Source: Albula goreensis
Lineage: Eukaryota; Chordata; Actinopteri; Albuliformes; Albulidae
Length of the DNA: 64,000 bases
Direction: 5' to 3'
Assembly (NCBI GenBank): GCA_022829145.1
Contig: CM040744.1
Location: 62,001-126,000 of the forward strand
The position numbers and the translations under genes are program-made. The notes under the pieces were generated by a model. It was not told the origin of the DNA. It ran no database searches and saw only the letters and a list, made by a program, of their open reading frames with translations. Shown here piece after piece: positions 59,680 to 64,000 of this stretch; position 1 is the stretch's first letter; each line of letters opens with the position of its first letter.

Positions 59680-61048
59680 TTAGGTATCTTCAGTATCAGA
59701 CGAGGTTGGTGTCAGGAGCCAATGCTGACCCCTGTATACCCCCCAGACCCCACAACCTCAGGTTCTCAGATCCACCGACCATGGGCAACCACAACACAAG
59801 AACCAGGTAAGCAGAACTTTTTTTTTTCAATTTACAGATTAAAAATCTCTCTTCCTCCCCTCTCCCTTCTTACTCCTAGTTCCCCCACCCGACGGCCCCA
59901 ACAATCCGTCCTCCCCTGTGCTATGGGAGAGGAGCCCCAGGGAGAGATGCCCAGGCTGCACACCAGGACATGGCAGGTGTAAAATAAACCAGTGCTCACA
60001 CATACACATCACACCGCGCTAAAGACTCTCCCCGGTGTCAGCGACTGACCAACCTCAGCCACCTGAGAGAACACCTGTGGGAGGGGGCGACCCACGCACA
60101 CACACCCAAACAAGAAAAATAAGGGTGGGGCACAGGTTGACCCGTTCCATGTTGCCAGGCCTCCTCTGCACCCCAAAATAAAAACCAAAACCAAATGAAA
60201 TCAAGGTTGGAGTGCTGGTGCGTCCTCTCTCCTGGACTGCTGCCTGCGGATGCCCCTTTGTCTGCCACCCGGTGCCTCTTCTAGCTGGGGTGGACACTCT
60301 GGGGAGAGGAGGAGAACACAGCCCCTGTCACCACTACACTTTGGCTGAGAAGAATAAATGTAAGCGTGCACACACAATTGAATATTGTCAATGGGATATG
60401 TCCCTTACTGTATGGGGCAGCATCCCACTGCGCCTTCTGCCCAGTCTAGGGTGTCACTGCTCCCAGTCTCTCTGCCCTGTCCCGGGTCTCTACTCTGCCA
60501 GACCCACCTCCAGCCATCAGCAGCACTCCATCTGTAACACAGGACAAAGTCACACATGCACTGCCATACGCTAAAAATATACCACCCCGAAATATTTTAA
60601 AACAAAATAAAAATCACAATGTAATCAAATAACACAAAGAAACCAAAATAAAACTAGATAAAGAAGATAATGAAAAAAATGCCAGCGGCTGAATTTTAAA
60701 AACAAACAGTAAACCAAAAGTAAAAAGAAGGAAGAAAACCAAAACACCAAAATCCGAAAATAAGCCCAAATAATAATCTGTTCCAAGTGTCTGCAGACAC
60801 TGAAAACCGTCCTGCTCTTTCATACTCCTGTTCCTGATGAGCGGAATAATTTCAGGTGCACAGCAAGCTCCAAGGGGAAACAAACAAGCACCCAATTCCC
60901 TGGCCGCGCAGCCAAAACATAACCATAGATATAATGATGTAGACACAACCTGGATGCAGTGACCTGATAGAGGTCAGTATACTTTGGGTGTAGTCATTGC
61001 CAGACACACTAGGTGGCAGTCTATTCCTTAATAAAATGGTGGCCATGA
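59680..61048. other. GC-richer region of unknown nature
   Basis: From about 59700 to 60550 the DNA is GC-richer, with Pro-rich frames on both strands (for example PEPMLTPVYPPDP in one reading). No reading is recognisable and none extends far. It may be internal sequence of the LTR-like unit to its right, or a decayed gene. Confidence 0.3.
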
Positions 61049-61049
61049 G

Positions 61050-61300
61050 CAATATTGATGTCAAGATTTAAGCTAATGCTAACAAAAAGAAAGGTGGGAG
61101 GGCCTAGGTTACTTTTCTCCTGGGGCAGGCCTTAGATAAGCTGGGGGAAGGCCTTAGATAAGAAAAAGAATAAAAAGGAAGAGGGTTAGCGAAGTTCTCA
61201 GAGTGAATGTTGGAGTGCCTTGGTGATCTCTTGTTGCTCTGTGCAGATCAGCGCGGTTTATTGTGTTTTGTTTTTGGATAATATACAATAAACCTTTTTG
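61050..61300 (+). mobile_element. Possible LTR
   Basis: A TATA-like 'gaataaaaagga' near 61167 followed about 115 bp on by 'caataaacc' near 61287 gives a promoter-to-polyadenylation arrangement as in LTRs. It starts near a TG (tgatgtcaag, about 61058). The right border and any primer site are unclear and no second copy is present, so it could also be a unique promoter. Confidence 0.3.
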
Positions 61301-61448
61301 CATCAGGCTCATTGGATTTTGATTTTGTTCAAGTACTGAAGCAACAAAGTCTTGAGGATATTAAAAGTGTGACAAGGGGCTCCCAGCCGTTTGGCCCAGG
61401 TTGGGGTGATTTCTCCCACACGGTTTTGGGGGTAGGAAAAACAAAAAT

Positions 61449-61538
61449 GCTTACAGCACCTGGTATTTCCAGGCGGTCACCCATCCAAGTACTAACCAGG
61501 CCCGATGCTGCTTGGCTTTTGAAATCAGAAGATTGGGG
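61449..61538 (-). pseudogene. 5S rRNA pseudogene, 5'-truncated
   Basis: The plus strand 'gcttacagcacctggtattt' then 'ccaggcggtcacccatccaa', 'gtactaaccaggcccgatgc' and 'tgcttggctt' is the reverse complement of the 3' three-quarters of vertebrate 5S rRNA, including box C and the complete 3' end. The first 30 or so bases are missing and there are several substitutions. The sequence downstream on the minus strand is T-rich ('catttttgttttt'), like a Pol III stop. It could be a lone pseudogene or the head of a 5S-derived SINE. Confidence 0.8.
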
Positions 61539-62260
61539 CACATTTTTTTTAATCTTTTATTTGATAAATACAATTTTCATATACACACACTGTACAGGAT
61601 TCAATATAAATGTCCATTACATTTGTACATAAAAAAAACAGTGTATGATGAGTTCATTTTTAAAAGATACCATAAAAATTTTAAACAGACAGAATAAGAT
61701 AAATGCTATTGTTTATGTAATAGTATTTATCCGCTGTCTCAATCGGTCCACTCATGGTTGCCATCCGGTTTCTCCTGCTTTTATGATGCCGGAGTGTTAT
61801 TTTGCCATAGCGTCAGGCCCGTCTCTAGGTGTGGATCTAGATCTATGTTGTGAGCTTTACCCACCCTCTGTGACATCTGAAAGCCATCTGAATCGATAGA
61901 TACATCCTCAATTGCATTCCTCTTATAGGTGTGATATCATAATTACACACACTCAGGTTCTGCAGTCTTGCTACAGTAGGTAACATAGAGACACATGCAT
62001 TTGCTCTTGATGCAAAACTTTAATAATATATGCATAGCTGAAAGCAAAACAATATGGTGTTATGATCCAAAATTTAACAACGGGGGTTGCTCAATTATTT
62101 CAGCAAATAGTGACAAGGAAAGCGCTGTGGTCCTGCTGATTAGGCCTCATAATGGAACGTTCTTCTTGCTGCAGATTGGTGTTCAACTTACCAATAGGTC
62201 TAGTTTTATTTGCTTGATAACATAATCAAGAGTTAATTTTGGCTGAGATAAAAATGAATG
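61539..62260. other. No gene seen
   Basis: AT-rich left part, mixed right part, no recognised repeat or exon. Confidence 0.4.
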
Positions 62261-62481
62261 GGGCAGCCTATAGCATAGTGGCTAAGATACATGACTGGGA
62301 CCCCCTGAGGTCAGAGGCTCAAGCCCCAGTCCAGCCACAGCAAGAACACCACAGCTGTTGGGCCCTTGAGCAAGGCCCTTAACCCCACATTGCACCCAGG
62401 GGGGATTGGCCTTTGGTTAGCCTAATCAACTGTCAAAAATCAAAGTTGTTTTGGATAAAAGCAGTCAGCTAAATGACTGTT
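62261..62481 (+). mobile_element. tRNA-headed L2-tailed SINE, copy 4
   Basis: 'gggcagcctatagcatagtg' head, 'aggctcaagccccagtccag' B-box region, 'ttgggcccttgagcaaggcc' body, 'ttggataaaagcagtcagct' tail, then an A run. Confidence 0.9.
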
Positions 62482-63841
62482 AAAAAAAAGACTACTTCTC
62501 AAGATTTGCCTTAAGAATCAATTTTTTTGCATATGCAGCATCAGTGGTCACTTGTCAGCAGCTCAGAAGTTTTTGAGGAAGAAGTTGACTAACTACCGAT
62601 TCCCTGCATAACTCTGTAAACGAAGAAGTTATCTTAACTACGTTGTTTACACAGAAGATAGTAGCTAACCATTCAGTTATATAGGCCTAGTTACATTTGT
62701 TCAGTAATTTTTTGAATTAAAATGTTTATTTATATACCAATTTCCCTTTTTTGGAGTGGGGTCAACGTTTTCACCAAATTCTACAGGTTTTCCTGAACTC
62801 ATATCCCTATTTCCATTACAGTTAGGTTGACAGGTATGAAGAAACAACATACGGAGCTTATCTTATGATGAGTAGGTGTACACCCACAGCTGAGTAAACC
62901 TCACACCTATTTTGCATGAGAACACTATCAATCACCTTCAGCAGGAAAGATATAACCATATGGCCAATGTAAAACTGCAAAGTATTCTTAACCCATGATG
63001 ACTACAATTAATCATAATCAATTATGCAATCAAATGTCCATAGTACACAAAATTAAACATCTATGTGACAATACTATAGCAGAAAATGAAATTGTCAAAA
63101 TAAAATGGTAACATACGTACAGCCGAATGGTAGATGAATAATTAGATTTTAGATATTAATTTTGCCTGGGGCACAACAGGTATAAAAATATAGTTTACAG
63201 TCTGCAGAAAGGTTTAGCATCTATCTCCTAGCTACGAGATATTTTTTCTCTTATGAGTGGTCCTGGGTACTTGTGAACGTAAGAGAGAATTGAAGTACTA
63301 GTTGAGCTACTAACGATTTTGGGAAACAGCCCTTAAATAAACTATGATTCATACGACTGATTTTATGATGCTGTTAGCCCTATGAACGCTTTGGGAAACC
63401 CACCCCTGAGCAGTGAGGTAAAACTGAGAAACGAGGACTGTTCCTGGCCCAACTTAAGAGCGGGCTCTCCCCTCCTCTCTGGTCGAAGCATACTTAAGCT
63501 TACTTTTTATTGTGGGGGAATGGGGAAGGTTTATCCAGAGCTTAATTTTATACTTTAAACTGGAAACACAAGACAACCTTTCAATTTTAACATTTTCTGA
63601 TCAGCTCTTTGTGAGTATCGCAATGACACCAAACATTAATATGCGCAAGTTTAGGGATGCACATTTGTAGTATTCATTGTGATTTATAACAGAAGACATG
63701 CATATGTGTTGCGTATGCAAGTTTTATAAATCAGAATTGTTTTTTTTTTGCATATGCAAACTCATAGGTTTATTTTGCCATGAAAGCATGCAAAGTTTTA
63801 TAAATGAGACCCTGGGCTCTATAATTTATTTATCGAACTGC
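62482..63841. other. No gene seen
   Basis: AT-rich. Several 'gcatatgcaaa'-type words near 63680-63770, but no defined repeat. Confidence 0.4.
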
Positions 63842-64000
63842 TTGCTCAGGTGATAAGACAAGATTCAGGTTTACAAGGTATCATAATAACAGATACAGAT
63901 TGCCTTTATGTGGATGATGTTTTGGTCAGCCTAAGGAATCCATCGTTTGGAGGTTTAGATTAATAGATTTGTTGCAGAAACATGGAGCCCTGTCAGGCTA
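63842..64000 (+). mobile_element. L1/Tx1-like LINE reverse transcriptase, runs off the window
   Basis: Plus-strand translation near 63895-63990 reads ITDTDCLYVDDVLVSLRNPS, then LIDLLQKHGALSGY. This is the catalytic YxDD block (here YVDD) and the following helix of L1-clade reverse transcriptases (YADDVLL ... LLELLQKFGTFSGYKIN). A stop interrupts the two parts and the rest lies beyond the right edge. Confidence 0.7.

Overview
The window reads as nuclear DNA of a ray-finned (teleost) fish. It is AT-rich and gene-poor. It has short vertebrate-style exons with GT-AG introns, microsatellites, tRNA-headed SINEs with an L2-type tail (the 'ggataaaagc..ctaaatg' motif, sometimes followed by TGTAA-like repeats), an L2-like LINE, hAT and PIF/Harbinger transposons and Ty3/Gypsy remains. 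The TGTAA-type tail resembles the eel LINE UnaL2 and its SINEs, but I would not name a genus from it.

Only two host protein genes can be supported. The first, on the plus strand, is a coiled-coil gene whose 16 coding exons (16506-27933) join in frame into about 744 residues. Its C-terminal third follows the cingulin/paracingulin tail closely, but the head is short and carries no recognisable ZO-1-interaction motif. A candidate promoter and non-coding first exon lie near 10740-10894. The second, on the minus strand, is a complete five-coding-exon Rab27 GTPase (43546 down to 40093, 217 residues) that is clearly closer to RAB27B than RAB27A. The two genes converge, with about 12 kb of mobile-element wreckage between them. 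In human, CGNL1 lies in the same chromosome-15 region as RAB27A, so a cingulin-type gene beside rab27b could be an old whole-genome-duplicate partner.

Layout. 1-910: tandem repeat of about 165 bp. 1259-1629: long inverted-repeat element. 2149-4840: decayed multi-exon gene of a repeated fish family with a C2H2 start. 5410-5600: 57-bp direct repeats. 6271-6347: microsatellite. 7043-8543: element with perfect 21-bp terminal inverted repeats. 10740-27933: cingulin-like gene, with MITEs and microsatellites in its introns. 28653-29890: fish interspersed repeat and L2-like LINE. 30421-31975: PIF/Harbinger element with its two divergent genes. 33440-39268: Ty3/Gypsy fossil invaded by an oppositely oriented retroviral pol fragment and two SINEs. 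39270-43565: rab27b. 43570-49940: no recognisable gene. 49950-52112: hAT, LINE and SINE pieces. 55041-56195: DNA transposon with a nested SINE. 61050-61540: possible LTR and a truncated 5S rRNA pseudogene. 62261-62481: SINE. 63842-64000: L1-like LINE running off the edge.

The two host genes may touch the same cell biology (epithelial junction scaffolding, and Rab27-dependent vesicle docking and secretion), but nothing in the sequence shows that they work together. I found no CRISPR array, operon or other prokaryote-like system, and no convincing new multi-gene system. The most interesting object is the cingulin-family gene itself.
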